From positions 37,830,749-37,894,748 of the forward strand of contig CM029666.1 of the NCBI GenBank assembly GCA_017311315.1: a DNA stretch of 64,000 nucleotides, read 5' to 3'. Shown here piece after piece: positions 11,871 to 22,412 of the stretch. The first letter of the stretch is position 1; each line of letters begins with the position of its first letter. Under the pieces are notes generated by a model. That model made no database searches. It was not told the origin of the DNA and saw only the letters and a program-made list of their open reading frames with translations. A program made the translations under genes and the position numbers. The DNA comes from Dendrocalamus latiflorus. Its lineage: Eukaryota > Streptophyta > Magnoliopsida > Poales > Poaceae.

Positions 11871-13224
11871 TCATAGGAGTTGCTTATTCGTCGCTACTGT
11901 GAGGCTAATGAGAAAGTTGGGGATAGTGCCATAGTCTGTCTGCCTGTGAGCTCTGCACCGATGCGGTCTTGCCCTGCCAACACCGCTGCTGTTCTGAAAC
12001 CCGTAGATGCAAGACAAACGCAGAACTAGACGGCTAGTTTACTGCTGCTTGCCGTGGCCGACTTCGTAATCTATTTGAACCTGAGTTGCGCCATTGTGTT
12101 CGTGAGTTAGCTTTTTGTTGCTCAACAGATGTACTTTTTTTTGTCTGATGTGTGAAGATTTCTGAGTGCTATCGTATTCCACGTTACAACCACAGAAATC
12201 TCATTCTGTGGTTAACATGTTTTTGTATCTACACTTGTATTCACCTGTGGGCACGGTACACATGTACCTGTGTGGCACGGTATTCCCTGCATTTGCTGAA
12301 GCTTAGCAATTTACTTTGTAAGGTCTGCGACTTGCAAGCTGCAACAAGGTTACGCTGATCGGTGAGAGCCCGAGGCTGAGACGGCACAGCACTCGGCATA
12401 CTGATGCTACTACTACATTCGCGCATTGCTGTAGCCCATCAGCCCATGTAGCCCCGCGTCTCGCTATCGGCCCACCGGCGCGCAAGGTCGAGTCCATCCA
12501 AGCTCCCACCTCGGCGGGCGCGGCTGGGCGCTGGCTTCAGCTTCTCCTTGGATGCCGCGTCGCTTGCGTCCGTCTGAGCTCCAATGCTGCGCCGGACGCC
12601 ACCGCCACCTCTTTTCCGCCCGCTGCTCGGCGAGGGCGCGCGGCTGAAATTCCTGTGAATCCTGTGGCGTCGAACAAGGAGAGATTGCAAATGAACTCAT
12701 CGGCGCGAGTTGGATGATCGAGCTGTTACGTTTAGCATCCGACTTTCGATCGACGTCGAGGTTGTGTCGCAGAGCCGTATGGGCCTCCGACGCGCGGTGG
12801 ATTGCATGGAGTCAAAATTGTCCACGTCCGCAAACTCTGGAGGCCAAGCGGCACGCTACAGATTAGAGAAAGGCTGGGTTCGGAATGACTTATATATATG
12901 AATATATGATTTATATTCGTACTGTTTACTGTACTTAGCTTTTAAATAGTGTGTTTTTTAAGATGTGGTCAATTATAGTAAAAAATATACTGAATTTAGC
13001 TGTATCGGTTAAAATTATATATGACTATTTTTCTATCATACTACCTCTTGCGAACAGCTAGAATTCAAATATTTAAGTCATAAACTATCAGAAAAAAACC
13101 ACCTAAAGTCTATCTCAGGGGATCCAATTCCCGAATCCAATCCGAAAAGCATACTATAGGCCGGGATACGTGATGTGTTCGAACTAAGAAGAACGCGTGC
13201 ATGTGAAGGTTGAAGGGCACATCA
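11871..13224. other. Kinesin 3' UTR and downstream spacer
   Basis: Bases 11871 to about 12300 are a T-rich, non-coding 3' UTR candidate. Bases 12360-12700 are GC-rich with short frames on both strands but no recognised domain. Bases about 12890-13110 are A/T-rich and resemble the block at about 17450-17680 (similar GCTTTTAAA and AATTCAAA motifs), so they are probably a diverged MITE pair. Confidence 0.45.
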
Positions 13225-13227
13225 TGT

Positions 13228-14652
13228 CACTACTACACAAAACCGTATTACAGACGGTTTAGAAACGTTATCACAGACGGTTTTGTGAGCCGTCTGAATT
13301 TATAGGTCAGTAATGATACGAGTTCATTACAGACGGCTTTCGAACCGTTTGTGATATGTAGCACAGACGGTTTTTAGTTAAAAACCGTCTGTGCTATTCT
13401 CTTCTACCCCTAAATCTATTTCTGTTTATTGGCTAGCCTCAGAAAATGCTAGCCATGCTATCTGAAACAAGCAGATCAACATGTATATGTATACATCCAA
13501 TTCATATCTCGATTTATTTCACAAACATAAAACATTCATTTCGCAAATCAATTAATTGAAATAAAAACAAGCAAATATAGTATGAAATACAGTACACATT
13601 TTATTTTTATTAAGATTAGGGCCTACCATTACAATATTCCAAAACAACAAACAGGTTGCCCATCTAGCTAACACAACAAGAACAGAGAAAAGCAAAGATC
13701 CTCTATGCCTAGGCCTTCTCACCCCTGATGCAGCATATGAGCTGGATGTCTTTGACGCCCACCATCGTCGGCGTTGATTGAGCGCTGCCTTGTGCATTGT
13801 CTGCTTCGTGGGGCTATTATGGTATGGGTCAAGGAGGAGGAGGAGGAGAACATCAAGTAGGAGGAGAACAGCAAAGAGGAGTAGAACAGCAAGGAGGAGA
13901 AGAGAAAGGAGGCTAGGTTATGGTGATTAGTTATAGGGGAGGGAGTGCGAAATTTTTTGGCGCGGGGACGGAGAGGCGAAGCTACAATCCGTGGGGTGAG
14001 GATTGGTGGATTTCTATTGGCTAGCATTGGGTTGAGGAGGATCGACAGGCCCAGCGGTCAGATTATCACAGACGGTTGGTAGCTAAAACCGTCTGTGTTG
14101 AATGAATATCACAGACGGTTCTATATGCCAACCGTCTGTGAATTAGAGCACAAAATTTTATATACCGATGCAATATAAACAACTAGTCTGAAAAGATAAA
14201 AAAAGCAAAGTTTTATATGGCTTATATATACTCATTTAAATTTTTTCGATGAGATCTACAACTTTTCAGTTGAAGCAAAATCCAAATTCCGAAAGGAAGA
14301 CCAAAAAAGGGCAAAAACAGAAACCAAAAAACTTGTGACGCAGTTTTAGGTCCAAAGATGGCCGATTTTCGGGGTCTTAGAGGGCGACTAGCACAAGCGG
14401 TCATTTTTTGGATCGGGCTTGTCGTTAGCTTTTCAACGAGTACAAAAACGTCGAAAACGGACACCGTATGCAAAAGTTATGACCGTTTTACTGAAGGTGT
14501 CTCAAAACTGAATCCTACTCGGACTCAGGCGAGAAATTATGAAATTTTGGTAAATTGCAATGCGGGAAACATATCACAGATGGTTTTTAATACGAACCGT
14601 CTGTGATAAGTTCATTATCACAGACGATTTTTAATAAAAACCATCTGTGATG
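13228..14652. mobile_element. Non-autonomous CACTA element, right end missing
   Basis: It begins CACTACTACAC at 13228, followed by repeated TTACAGACGG/TCACAGACGG and inverted CCGTCTGTGAT subterminal motifs. The middle matches the complete copy at 26672-28344 closely, including the GGCTAGCCTCAGAAAATG stretch and the T/A-rich block near 14160-14560. The last recognisable subterminal motif is near 14630-14652, and the terminal CTGTAGTAGTG is absent, so the right roughly 150 bp are lost. No transposase is encoded. Short frames inside are non-coding. Confidence 0.8.
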
Positions 14653-15119
14653 TCTGAGAAAAAGTAGCCGTCTCTGCACTATAATATAGACAATACAAAT
14701 CACTATAGTATGAGCGCGAGGCATGGGCAGTGCAGCATAGAGGGCGCGCGGTGCAACAACAGGCGTGGGGCGTGAGCGACGGGCACGGACGTGGGGCGGC
14801 GCGCGTGCACGAGCATGGTCGGGCTGTGTCAGGGCGCCCAATAGAGAGAGGAGGGGGAAGGAAGGAGAGGGGGAGAAAAAGGAAGGAAAATGTTGGACTA
14901 GCCCAAAATTCAAATTTTGAATTTAGATTTTGGGTTGAGTTGGAATTCAAATTTGAATTTGAATTTCATATTTGATTTTGAGTTTGAATCTTTGGATTTG
15001 ATTTTGAATATCAAGTTTTGAGTTCCATTTTTAGTTTTTATTTTTGCTAAAAATTTGAAAGGAGCCAAATAGCAGTTTTCATTCAAAAATTTCAAATACC
15101 CCAAAAATGAGATGTTACA
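14653..15119 (-). mobile_element. Gypsy-type LTR fragment, inverted
   Basis: Read on the minus strand it starts TGTAACATCTC at 15119 and continues with the TTTGAAATTTTTGAAT, AAATTTTTAGC and AATTCAAATT runs seen at the plus-strand LTR starts at 29403 and 38382. The far end is truncated against the CACTA remnant near 14653. No coding sequence was found; the frames here come from low-complexity sequence. Confidence 0.65.
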
Positions 15120-16447
15120 TATATGGGAAGTTCGTATGGCTTTTAGCTGTGGCTTTTGGCTAAAAATGAATAGTAATGGCTTAAAGAAGTGACTTTAAAA
15201 GGAGGACGCGAGCAGTGGAAAAAGTGAGGGAGAGATACATATGTGTGACTGGAGCGAGAGGATGGGGTGTGTGATGTATCCGTGACCCTTGCGTTATTCC
15301 AGGAGCGAGACGGTAGCGAGAAGAGTGAACAGGCCACTTCGAGAAAGCGGGTGTTTATATTAGTTTTGGCTTTTCTAAGAACAAGCCAAAAGCAAAAGCT
15401 AATATAAACATACCCACGATGACTCTAAATGATACTCTCAACTAATTGTTATTTCTAGAAGTAGAAACCATAATTTTGAAAAGCCACTGCAACACACCTC
15501 GATAATAATTATCAGAACGAATCTACTACAACAATTGAAAGGGGTTATTACAACATAAAGAAAAACTCTTTACGGTAACAACCACCGACCTTACCAGTCT
15601 GTCAACAGTCAACACCCCCTTCCCTCCTCCCACGCACCTCAGCCAGCATGTCTACACCCTAATCCGTATTGACTCTCCCCTGATCTCCCTCTCCAACGCA
15701 CTCCCTCGCGACAAGCAAAGCCTCCCATCTGCATCGTTATTGAGGGGAATCACCCCACTGATGCTTTCATCAGGGTTGGGAAGGAAACCATTGGCCGTAT
15801 TTGACCAGCGCTCACCAAAGGAAAGGAGTTTTAGGTAAAGAAAGTTGTCTATTACGTACAGTGGTGGTGAAGCAAAAGGCCTAAAGAAGTGGAGGAAGGC
15901 AACAAGAAGTGGGCGCATGGGTGTAGCGAACAATGGCGTCTACAGCAGCAGAGACAACCCTATATAAACCTCCACGTCATCTATTGGAAAACATAGAGAC
16001 AACACCTACAATAGAATAGATAAATCTCCGACGAGCCTCATAAATCAGTTGTAAGCAGACAAGCTCTCTACAATTGGCATGAGGTTGTCTACAAGTGCAT
16101 TGGTTCGTGCTTAGATTGGTTGTTCAGCAACAGACGACTCTCCCTCTCCCTCTCTCTCTCCGTATCAGCATAAATTTGATGTGGCATCATTTATAGATAG
16201 CCGATCTCTTGCAAAGCATTTAAGTATAGGAGTAAGTGAAAAATTATAATATCCACACTCTAAATTCTCTCAATTGATAAATATGTTGAACGGATACTCC
16301 AAGACCATAGACAAATATAGCGTAATAGAGAGAATAAAATACTGGCAAATGATTCTCAGCCCACAAATACTTGCATTGACCTAAACGGTAGCATACTCAT
16401 TTGCTAATATTAGGGCATCCACAATGTGCTCCCAAAGTTAGTCATAA
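15120..16447. other. Intergenic, no recognised gene
   Basis: Bases 15120-15415 include an inverted pair around 15355-15410 (TATTAGTTTTGGCTTTTCT against AAGCCAAAAGCAAAAGCTA), probably the tail of a MITE. A 93-codon minus-strand frame at 15652-15933 has no domain I recognise; it could be a gene fragment. Bases 16130-16165 are a short CTC/TCTC-rich tract. Confidence 0.4.
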
Positions 16448-17042
16448 GAGCAAGTACAATAATGGTCTTATAGCCAAGCTAGTCAGCATTTTTGCTGATG
16501 TGGAGGAGAGAAGAGAGGAGAGAGAGGAGAGCTTGGCTCTCATGCAAGCAACAAGCTGCACACGGGAGCCTATGCAGTGGTGGGCCCAGATAATAAATGT
16601 ATGTGAGGAGGAGTAGGAAAGAGAATGTGAGACTTGGTACCATATAATAATAAAAAAAACTTTTGTAGACAAATAGAAGACAAACTATTGTATAACTTGG
16701 CTCTTATAACTTGACTTATAGCCAAGCACTTGGCTCTATTAGGGCATCTGTAGTGTATGAAAAGAGGAGGTCTTAAGCCACTTTAAGGTCAACCTTATAC
16801 ATTACAGGGGTGACCTTAAGCAGACCCTAAGCAAAAAAAGCTTAAGGCTGGTCCTCAAGCTAAAGACCTGGCCATAAGCATTAAAATACAATTTTTCTTT
16901 ATCTGCCATGTGGGACCATCTTAAGGCCCCTTGGGTTATATACACTATGGAGTTGGTCTTAAGGTTTAGATGAGACCCACCTTAAGACCCTTTGGGTTAT
17001 ATACACTACAGATGCCCTTATTGGACTTGCTCTAAGGCCTAT
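16448..17042. mobile_element. Tourist-like MITE, GAGCAAG family, with nested MITE
   Basis: The ends GAGCAAGTACAATAATG and ATTGGACTTGCTC are flanked by TAA at 16445-16447 and 17043-17045. It is close in sequence to 25235-25531, apart from the insertion at 16742-17027. Without that insertion and its 3-bp duplication it is about 306 bp. It lies inside another repeat beginning AGGGCATCCACAATGTG near 16413. Confidence 0.85.
16742..17027. mobile_element. MITE nested in the 16448-17042 MITE
   Basis: The perfect-looking inverted ends GGGCATCTGTAGTGTAT and ATACACTACAGATGCCC bound 286 bp, with TTA at 16739-16741 and 17028-17030. It is the uninterrupted sister of 4634-5116. The empty site is visible in the MITE at 25235-25531. 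Confidence 0.9.
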
Positions 17043-17045
17043 GTG

Positions 17046-18173
17046 GCCTGCTTGAGGTTAGTCACAAACATCGGGAAAGTCGGCATTAAGATGTAAAAAC
17101 TAAAAGTCGCTACAGGCTTTTGACCCGGCCATAAGGAAAATATTTTTTTACTGCTGCCACGTGGTTGTTGATGTTGCCACCCCTAGGAGGATGGACAAGG
17201 ATGCTACCAACGGGGACGCATCATCCCTAGTCGTTACCGTGATGTTGAAAAATGTGTCATCAACAACCACCATGAAACCATGGTAATATTACATGGTCCA
17301 AACTGAAATTTACTTTAAATATGAATTTTCCGGAAAAGTATATTAATGAGATTATAATTTTATTATATTTATTAATATATTATAATAAAAATAAGTGATC
17401 AAAATTATATTTTAATGACTATGTTGATATCCCAGAGGAGTTGCTTTCCTGACTAGGGCTGGGTTTTTTGGCTTTGGCTTTTTACTTCTTACTGCAGTAA
17501 TTAGCTTTTAAACAATACGTCTTTTTAAGACGGTATCTATAAGTTGATTGTAATAGACACTATATCAAGTTTAGATGTACCGACTAAAATTATATGTAAT
17601 TTTTCTCTCTTAATACTGTCTCTCACAATATTAAGAATTCAAAAGTTATAAATCAAAAAATAAAATCACAGACAAAAGAGCGGGGAATATCCTCGCAGGA
17701 TACTGCCCTCCGGATCGTTCGGCCCACTAGATTAGACAGTCGGGTTGACTGCATTTTAATATGATCAGCACGCCTTCTTTGGCACTGTTGGATCACGCTT
17801 TAGTCCAAAAGGCGGCATTGTTTTTATCGTCTAAAATCTCACGCGACGGCGACGCCACGAGGCTGGATATGGAAAGGATCAGGATCTCGACACTTGTCAT
17901 CCGCGGGATCCGTTCCAAGTCCCAGACACGCATATATTTACCCCGATCAAGCAGATAGATCATAGATGGGGGGCAGCTCATTACGTGCGTTTTATTAGTT
18001 TGGTCATGTCGTCCTGTCACGTACGCACGATGCCCATAATTAGTAACACATGACCTAACCGGACAGCCGGCCCCCTCTACAAGCAACCATGCCGGCCTTT
18101 CGAGGGATTTGACGTCTGGGAGTACTTACTCGGGGTTCTCTGAGAGTCTCGGTCGTGGCGGAGAGTATATCGG
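17046..18173. other. Spacer and upstream region of the HSF pseudogene
   Basis: No gene is seen. The flank of the outer repeat continues to about 17160. Bases 17450-17680 are an A/T-rich block similar to about 12890-13110. From about 17760 the sequence is mixed and leads into the HSF start at 18174. I saw no clear heat-shock element array. Confidence 0.4.
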
Positions 18174-18487
18174 ATGGACGGCCTCCATACGGAGCTCGCG
18201 CTGGGGCTGATCGGGTGCGACCAGCTCCAGACGGCGCCGTTCGTGGCCAAGACGTACCAGATGGTGTGCGACCCGCGCACGGACGTGCTCGTCCGGTGGG
18301 GGAGGGAGAACAACAGCTTCGTCGTCGCCGACCCAGTCGGCTTCTCGCAGCTCCTCCTCTCGTGCTTCTTCAAGCACTGCAACTTTTCCAGCTTCGTCCG
18401 CCAGCTCAACACCTATGTGAGTGTAGCGAGGCTTCCGGTGCCGCCGCCTTTTGAGTTGTGTCGCTGTGCAACGTGGCTTGTAGATAC

Positions 18488-19041
18488 TGATAGAAAACGC
18501 CCAAGGATCACTCTATCCCACCAATTGTATCGCTCAAGATTGGTGGACAAAAACCTGCGCTAGACACAAACACTTAGGCCCTGTTTGGAATGCGGGAATT
18601 TTTCCCGATTCCTGCGGGAATTGAACTGTTTCCTGCAAAATTCCTGCAAAATTCCTGTGAAATTCCTCTGTTCCAAACAGGCCCTTATGAAGAAAACTGG
18701 AAAGCAGAAGTTCAGACAAGGCTAATATCACTATGATGAACAATCACTCGGGAATACAATGCTTCCAGGAACTGAGATTCAGTTGAAGGCAAACAACTCA
18801 TTACATGGTTATTTAAAGTTTACGAAGTGCTAACCAAGTCCTTAACTGTACCACTGATTTCCTGCCGCAACTGACTTGATCCAATCTTCCTGGGAATATG
18901 GATCTGGACTCCTTCTTCAGTCTGACTGAGTGCTTCCGAAGAACCTCCTGGGAACTGCATTGCTGAAGCTTCTTGCGCTGTGCCCAGTCTTCAGTCTTCC
19001 GAAAAACCAGTTTCCTAGCAACGGCTTGATTATTTCCAACA
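18488..19041 (-). repeat. 3' LTR of the gag-only element (contains a MITE)
   Basis: 554 bp on the plus-strand left side. It matches 20265-20707 except for the MITE at 18577-18684. Confidence 0.93.
18577..18684. mobile_element. 108-bp Tourist-like MITE inside the 3' LTR
   Basis: The ends GGCCCTGTTTGGAA and TTCCAAACAGGCCC are perfect 14-bp inverted repeats. TTA is duplicated at 18574-18576 and 18685-18687. The sister LTR at 20265-20707 shows the empty site with a single TTA. Confidence 0.93.
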
Positions 19042-19053
19042 ATCTCCCCCCTA
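19042..19053 (-). other. Polypurine tract of the gag-only element
   Basis: The plus strand reads ATCTCCCCCCTA immediately inside the 3' LTR. On the element strand this is a purine run ending at the LTR, the expected plus-strand primer position. Confidence 0.8.
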
Positions 19054-19364
19054 ATCAAGACTTTGCTATGCCAAATCTTTCACTCCTATTACATGTAACT
19101 CATGACTGATGACCCGGCCATCCTAGCTACTTGCCATCGGTAATTATTTTCTGCACCTGTTATCTAGGATCAATCCGCAGGTTCAAGTGGCTCCCCGCTA
19201 CTCCAGACTCTCCGGTTCTCCTGCACCTAGAATAACTCCGTGCGATACTACTTGGTACAATCTCAGGCACACCACCTGTTGCACCATACACACATGCAAA
19301 TATACTAAAGCAAAAAAAACTATGTCTACATTATTTGCTAACATTCCTTCTACTCTAGACTCAA

Positions 19365-20226
19365 CTAAAGTAAAGCCGGTTCATCTTCCTGTGCACACAT
19401 GAGGTTCATCTGATCCCTACGGTCACGCTTTGGCTTGCGGCACTCGGATGCATAGTGCCCGTAGTCACTGCAGTTGAAACACTTGATGTGGCTCTTGTCG
19501 CGCTTCGTCTTGGAATCGTGACCACCGCCTTGTCTTGATGATCGAGCTTCCCACTGGGCTTTCGTGAGAAGGAGATGCTCTTCATCCCCGTTGTTACGAT
19601 GATGGTGCTGGGTGCGCTCCTCATACGCCTTGAGGGAGCCAACGACCTCCTCAAGAGCTATGTTGTTGACATCGCCAAAATACTCGATCGTTGTCGCAAT
19701 ATGGATGAACTTGTCAGAGACGGCTCGCAGCAACCTCTTGACAACGTTCTTCTCTTCTATCTTCTCTCCAAGTGCCTGCATCTGGCTAACAAGTAATGTT
19801 ACCTTCGTTGCAAAATCGTCCACCGATTCCGTATTGCCCATGCTAAGATTTTTCAAACTCCCAACGTAGCGTTTGGATCTTCGCTTCCTTGGCTCGATCA
19901 GCCCCCATGTGCATGGTGCGGAGAGCTGTCCACACCTCCAAGGCAGTGTTCTTGGCTGCAACCTACATGAGTGTCACATCGCTCAATGCCTGGGAGATGA
20001 TAGCCATGGCCTTTTCTTCTTTCTTCTCATCAACAGCAGCATTCCTCGTGGGCTCAATTGCTTCCCACACGCCTTGCGCCTTCATGAGGAATCTCATCCT
20101 CGTTGCCCAAGCCGTGTAGTTCGTCTTGTACAGCACCAGGTACTGGAGAGACATCCCTCCCTCCTTGCTTGCCGCCGGCGCCGCCTCAACGATCGACATC
20201 TTCTCAAGCCGCAAGTACTTGGGCAT
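19365..20226 (-). pseudogene. Copia-type gag, frameshifted
   Basis: The minus strand starts at ATG 20226, about 25 bp after the primer site. It reads 87 codons of the gag N-terminus (including YTAWATRMRFLMKAQGVWEA) to a stop at 19963. It continues in other frames to 19365 with LSMGNTESVDDFATKV and a CCHC zinc knuckle CFNCSDYGHYASEC (about 19441-19482). At least two frame changes and one stop separate the parts. No pol follows; the frame ends near the polypurine tract. Confidence 0.88.
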
Positions 20227-20250
20227 ACACCGTTCAAGAACTCAACCTCG

Positions 20251-20262
20251 GCTCTGATACCA
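20251..20262 (-). other. Primer binding site (tRNA-Met type)
   Basis: The plus strand GCTCTGATACCA is TGGTATCAGAGC on the element strand. It lies 2 bp inside the 5' LTR boundary at 20265. This is the usual initiator-Met primer site of plant copia elements. Confidence 0.92.
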
Positions 20263-20264
20263 AA

Positions 20265-20707
20265 TGATAGAAAACGCCCAAGGATCACTCTATCTCACCA
20301 ATTGTATCGCTCAAGATTGGTGGACAAAAACCCGCGCTAGACACAAACACTTATGAAGAAAACTGGAAAGCAGAAGTTCGGACAAGGCTAATATCACTAT
20401 GATGAACAATCACTCGGGAATACAATGCTTCCAGGAACTGAGATTCAGTTGAAAGCAAACAACTCATTACATGGTTATTTAAAGTTTACGAAGTGCTAAC
20501 CAAGTCCTTAACTGTACCACTGATTTCCTGCCGCAACTGACTTGATCCAATCTTCCTGGGAATGTGGATCTGGACTCCTTCTTCAGTCTGACCGAGTGCT
20601 TCCGAAGAACCTCCTGGGAACTGCATTGCTGAAGCTTCTTGCGCTGTGCCCAGTCTTCAGTCTTCCGAAAAACCAGTTTCCTAGCAACGGCTTGATTATT
20701 TCCAACA
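20265..20707 (-). repeat. 5' LTR of the gag-only element
   Basis: 443 bp, running TG to CA on the minus strand, adjacent to the primer site and to the GATAC duplication. Confidence 0.93.
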
Positions 20708-21525
20708 GATACAAGGGTCTAGCTTGTACGTATACTGTGCACGCGCATGCTTGGATTGTTTAGCAGCTTAATTTGCTCGATGGAATTCGTGTGTCGTAGG
20801 GGTTCCGGAAGGTGCACCCGGACTGGTGGGAGTTCGCACTTCGCACACGAGTCCTTCCTGCGCGGCCAGACGCACCTGCTGCCTCGCATCGTGCGCCGCA
20901 AGAAGCGCGGCGAGGGCGGAAGCGGCGCCTCCTGCTCGTCTGGAGGCGGCGGCGGTGGCGAGCAGCTTGTGGCGGTCAATATGGAAGAGGAGGTGGAGGA
21001 GGAGGGGAGGGAGGCGCTGTTCGAGGAGGTGCAGAGGCTGCGGCAGGAGCAGACGGCCATCGGGGAGGAGCTGGCGCGGATGAGCCGAAGGCTCCAGGCG
21101 ACGGAGCGGCGGCCCGACTAGCTCATATCCTTCCTCACCGGGCTCGCCGAGGACCCTCAACGCCGTCACCGGCCACCTCCTCGATCAGGCGGCCGAGAAG
21201 AAGAGCCAGCGCATGCAGCTCCCCACCCATGACTCCACCGCCTCTCACTTCCCACCTCCGCTCCCGCCGGCACCGCCACCACTGCCGCCGCTGCTGGCGC
21301 TCGGCGGCGCGGCCATGGACGGCGTTTGGCAATGGGCGGAGCAGGAGCCAGTGATACTCCCAGCCTTCGAGCCGCCCATCGCCAGCTGCGGAGTGCAGTA
21401 GGTGCCGGAGTTCGGTGACGGCTGTGGCGGCAGCATGGACGTAACTGACGGTGAGACCACGTTGGAGACGCCCATCCCATTCTGCCTACTTGGCCTGCTG
21501 GATTAATCTTGTTGCATGTGTCTAA

Positions 21526-22409
21526 GGCCCTATTTGTTTCCACTTAAGATTATTGTAATCTAGCTTATAGGTGGGGATTATATAAGCTAGCTTATAATAA
21601 GCTGGTGGGAAATAAGCTGTCAGGTGTTTGGCAGCCTGGATTATCAGAGTTATGGATTGTTGTATTCGAATGTTTAAAGACTACAATGCCCTTGACCTTT
21701 TTTGGTGACTTATTTATTCTTTTATGACATGTTTTTTTATTAGTTTGGACTTGCAAAATATTAGTAACATACGAATTTGAATATATAAGTGGTAGAAAAG
21801 CTTAATTATTCAAATATCCATGCCCCCGAGGTCGCCGCCCCCCGAGGCCTTCGACGCCGGCCTCCCGCGACTCCGCGGCCTCTCCCGGGACCACGTCCCC
21901 TCCCGACGCCGCCCCGGCCGGCGCCGCCTCGGCCAGCGCCGCCCCTCCCAGCGACTTCCTCGGCAACCACGGGGCTTCGCGCAAGGGAATCCCGGTAGGC
22001 AAGCGCATGGGCAAGGCCGGCCTCCGCATCATCACCATCTTGGGGATCCATTTTGGCCGGAACACACCAAAAATTTGGCCGGATTTGGGCTAGGTTGCTA
22101 GGGTTGGAGGAGAATGGAAGAGGAGAGGAAGGAGGCGCACGGGAGAGAGACGCTCCTGGGAGAGAGAGAGGCACGGGAGTTGGGGGGTTGGATGAATGGC
22201 AAAGGTGATTAATATTCCTAAAGTTTTATGGTCATTAAGATAAAAGGTGGATCTATAAGCTGAAATAAGCTCCTTTTTTTTGAGCTTATTAAATTACAAT
22301 AATCTGGGCTATTAGATTATAATAAGTTATCTTATAATCTGGGCTGTTTGTTTCCACTTATGATTTATAAGCTAGATTATAATAATCTTAAGTGGAAACA
22401 AACATGGCC
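21526..22409. mobile_element. 884-bp Harbinger/Tourist-like element with a GC-rich core
   Basis: The long inverted ends GGCCCTATTTGTTTCCACTT and AAGTGGAAACAAACATGGCC continue inward for tens of bases with ATTATAATCTAGC-like matches. TAA flanks both sides (21523-21525 and 22410-22412). The outer parts are A/T-rich, but the core at about 21820-22170 is very GC-rich. It carries an open minus-strand frame starting MDPQDGDDAEAGLAHALAYR (ATG near 22048). The core may be a captured gene fragment; I do not recognise the protein and no transposase is visible. It inserted 20 bp after the HSF pseudogene stop. Confidence 0.82.
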
Positions 22410-22412
22410 TAA

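Larger units (their letters stand above)
18488..20707 (-). mobile_element. Gag-only (TR-GAG-like) LTR retrotransposon in the HSF intron
   Basis: A complete element on the minus strand. Both LTRs run TGTTGGAAATAATC to TTCTATCA (minus-strand reading), and the flanking target duplication GATAC is perfect (18483-18487 and 20708-20712). The right LTR is 443 bp. The left is 554 bp, and exactly 443 bp once a 108-bp MITE and its 3-bp duplication are removed. The 1,223-bp interior has a tRNA-Met primer site, a polypurine tract and gag, but no protease, integrase or reverse transcriptase. It must have been moved by enzymes of another copia element. I counted at least six differences, all transitions, between the LTRs (about 1.4%), which suggests a recent insertion. 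Confidence 0.93.
18174..21506 (+). pseudogene. HSFC2A: Heat-shock transcription factor, class C2 type, disabled
   Basis: Exon 1 (18174-18416, 81 codons) encodes the start and most of the winged-helix DNA-binding domain: FVAKTYQMV, VRWGRENNSFVV, SSFVRQLNTY. It ends at the conserved HSF intron position with a GT donor. Exon 2 resumes at 20800 with GFRKVHPDWWEFA. Then TTCGCAC is tandemly duplicated (20833-20839 and 20840-20846), which shifts the frame. The following frame reads HESFLRGQTHLLPRIVRR and the HR-A heptad region, then hits TAG at 21119-21121. A further frame change lies near 21150 and a second TAG at 21399-21401. The ancestral stop is probably TAA at 21504-21506. The motif FFKHGNF is FFKHCNF here. 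The single short-linker HR-A region fits class C; the C2a label is from memory. The intron is enlarged by a retrotransposon (18488-20707). Confidence 0.88.

Noticed and set aside
13228..14652. CRISPR-like repeats (TCACAGACGG units)
   Set aside because: The units alternate in orientation, spacers are irregular, and they sit inside CACTA termini of a plant genome. They are subterminal transposon motifs.
20747..21354. Separate short genes from the GC-rich frames over 20.7-21.4 kb
   Set aside because: They are pieces of the frameshifted HSF exon 2 and its shadows.
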